Positions 6,171 to 7,276 of a DNA stretch of 7,276 nucleotides are shown in pieces. Position 1 is the stretch's first letter. Each line of letters begins with the position of its first letter. A program made the position numbers and the translations under genes. The notes below the pieces were generated by a model. The model was not told where the DNA came from and did not search any database. It saw nothing but the letters and a program-made list of their open reading frames with translations. Source of the stretch: Aalborgiella sp043740415 (GTDB lineage Bacteria > Pseudomonadota > Gammaproteobacteria > Burkholderiales > Burkholderiaceae_C); NCBI GenBank assembly GCA_043740415.1, contig JAYUCJ010000223.1, forward strand, positions 1 to 7,276, in the 5' to 3' direction.

Positions 6171-7276
6171 ATGGCCGTCAAACCTCAATCAGAATATTCC
6201 GAAAGCTCGATCCGGGTCCTCAAGGGGCTGGAGCCCGTCAAGCAGCGGCCGGGCATGTACACCCGCACCGACAACCCGCTGCACGTCATCCAGGAGGTGC
6301 TGGACAACTCGGCCGACGAGGCGCTGGCAGGGTTTGGCAAGAAGCTCAAGATCATTTTGCACACCGATGGCTCGGTCACGATTGAAGACGATGGGCGCGG
6401 CATTCCGTTTGGCCTGCACCCTGAAGAAAAAGCACCGGTGATCGAGCTGGTCTTTACCCGTCTGCACGCCGGTGGCAAGTTTGACAAGGGCAAGGGCGGC
6501 GCTTACAGCTTCTCGGGTGGTCTGCATGGCGTGGGCGTCAGTGTCACCAACGCCCTGGGCAAGCGGCTCGAAGCCACCAGTTACCGAGAGGGGTCGGTGG
6601 CCCACATCGTGTTTGAGGGCGGCGACGTGACCGATCCGCTGCAGGTGCGCAAAGCCGTCATCGGCGATCAAAGCGCGGCGGGGGAGGGCCTGCGCGACCG
6701 TAAGTCTGGCACCACGGTACGCGTCTGGCCCGATGCCAAATATTTCGAGAGCGTGGTGATTCCCATGGCCGAGCTCACGCATTTGCTGCGCAGCAAGGCG
6801 GTGCTGATGCCTGGCGTGACGGTGACGCTGCTCAACGAGAAGACCAAGGAAACCCAAAGCTGGCTGTACAAGGGTGGATTGGCCGACTACCTGATGCAGA
6901 CCTTGAATGGCGATCTGGTCATCCCCCTGTTTGAAGGCGAAGGTTTTGCCGATGCCCAAAACGACAATTTTGCCGACGGCGAAGGCGCGTCGTGGTGCGT
7001 TGCTTTCACCGAAGATGGCCAGCCGGTGCGCGAAAGTTACGTCAACCTCATCCCCACGAGCGCGGGCGGCACGCACGAGAGCGGGCTGCGCGATGGCCTG
7101 TTCACGGCGGTGAAAAGCTTCATCGAGCTGCACAGCCTGCTGCCCAAAGGCGTCAAGCTGCTGCCCGAGGACGTGTTTGCCCGCGCCAGCTATGTGCTGA
7201 GCGCCAAAGTGCTGGACCCGCAATTTCAGGGACAAATCAAGGAGCGGCTGAACTCGCGCGATGCCGTGCGGCTGGT
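6171..7276 (+). CDS. parE: DNA topoisomerase IV subunit B, N-terminal 368 residues (gene runs off the right edge)
   Basis: ATPase subunit of topoisomerase IV, which with ParC unlinks daughter chromosomes and relaxes supercoils. The visible part covers the GHKL ATPase domain and most of the transducer domain: KQRPGMYT (24-31), QEVLDNSADEALAG (41-54) with catalytic-base Glu42 and Mg-binding Asn46, DDGRGIP (73-79), HPEE (83-86), LHAGGKF (98-104), FSGGLHGVGVSVTNAL (114-129) forming the ATP lid, then TSAGGTHESGL in the transducer. HPEE followed by FSGGLHGVG, and the MYT motif near the start, favour ParE over GyrB. The frame is open to the last base (368 codons plus two bases) with no lesions. Base composition is clearly more GC-rich than in the genes to its left, as expected for a core chromosomal gene next to acquired DNA. 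A large open frame on the opposite strand (6189-7235) is a by-product of this composition. Confidence 0.95.
   Translation, partial: MAVKPQSEYSESSIRVLKGLEPVKQRPGMYTRTDNPLHVIQEVLDNSADEALAGFGKKLKIILHTDGSVTIEDDGRGIPFGLHPEEKAPVIELVFTRLHAGGKFDKGKGGAYSFSGGLHGVGVSVTNALGKRLEATSYREGSVAHIVFEGGDVTDPLQVRKAVIGDQSAAGEGLRDRKSGTTVRVWPDAKYFESVVIPMAELTHLLRSKAVLMPGVTVTLLNEKTKETQSWLYKGGLADYLMQTLNGDLVIPLFEGEGFADAQNDNFADGEGASWCVAFTEDGQPVRESYVNLIPTSAGGTHESGLRDGLFTAVKSFIELHSLLPKGVKLLPEDVFARASYVLSAKVLDPQFQGQIKERLNSRDAVRL

Noticed and set aside
6189..7235. Long open frame of 348 codons on the minus strand
   Set aside because: It lies opposite parE, whose conserved ATPase motifs are unambiguous. Long antisense frames are common in GC-rich genes, and the translation resembles no protein I know.
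1..7276. CRISPR array, tRNA gene, transposase or attachment repeats
   Set aside because: I saw no regularly spaced repeats, no tRNA-like cloverleaf, no transposase or integrase motifs and no matching repeats at the island ends.

Overview
The window looks like a horizontally acquired defence-type island sitting directly upstream of a chromosomal housekeeping gene, parE (topoisomerase IV subunit B). The parE segment (6171 to the right edge) is GC-rich and its sequence resembles ParE of Burkholderiales (Betaproteobacteria), possibly Comamonadaceae. That placement is from memory of the family, not from a search. The DNA between about 560 and 6000 is visibly more AT-rich and uses codons differently, as expected for acquired DNA.

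Left edge (1 to about 465, minus strand): a damaged restriction-modification locus. Positions 130 to 1 encode the first 43 residues of an Eco29kI-family (GIY-YIG nuclease) restriction enzyme, which continues beyond the window. Joined to it by an ATGA overlap is the C-terminal quarter of a C5 cytosine methyltransferase, broken by at least two frameshifts and one in-frame stop. The N-terminal three quarters of that methyltransferase are absent.

Centre (578 to 4859, plus strand): a good sigma70-type promoter (578-606) followed by three or four co-oriented genes: a 228-residue protein with a diverged GNAT-like look, a 166-residue protein of unknown function, an overlapping 77-residue reading frame that may be a separate gene, and a 955-residue protein with two RecA/KaiC-like ATPase modules. 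The first module has all catalytic features. The second keeps a Walker B aspartate but has lost the Walker A Thr/Ser and the KaiC glutamate pair. I do not recognise this combination as a named system, and it is the best candidate here for something undescribed.

Right (4865 to 6013, minus strand): an intact C5 cytosine methyltransferase with all key motifs, convergent with the ATPase gene (5 bp between stop codons) and divergent from parE. It lies on the same strand as the broken methyltransferase and the restriction gene. It could therefore protect the genome from that restriction enzyme, or it could belong to the central cassette. The sequence alone does not decide this.

Taken together: an old M-R pair seems to have been split or partly replaced by a plus-strand ATPase cassette, with a second, diverged methyltransferase at the parE side. 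A defence function for the cassette is inferred from context and not demonstrated.
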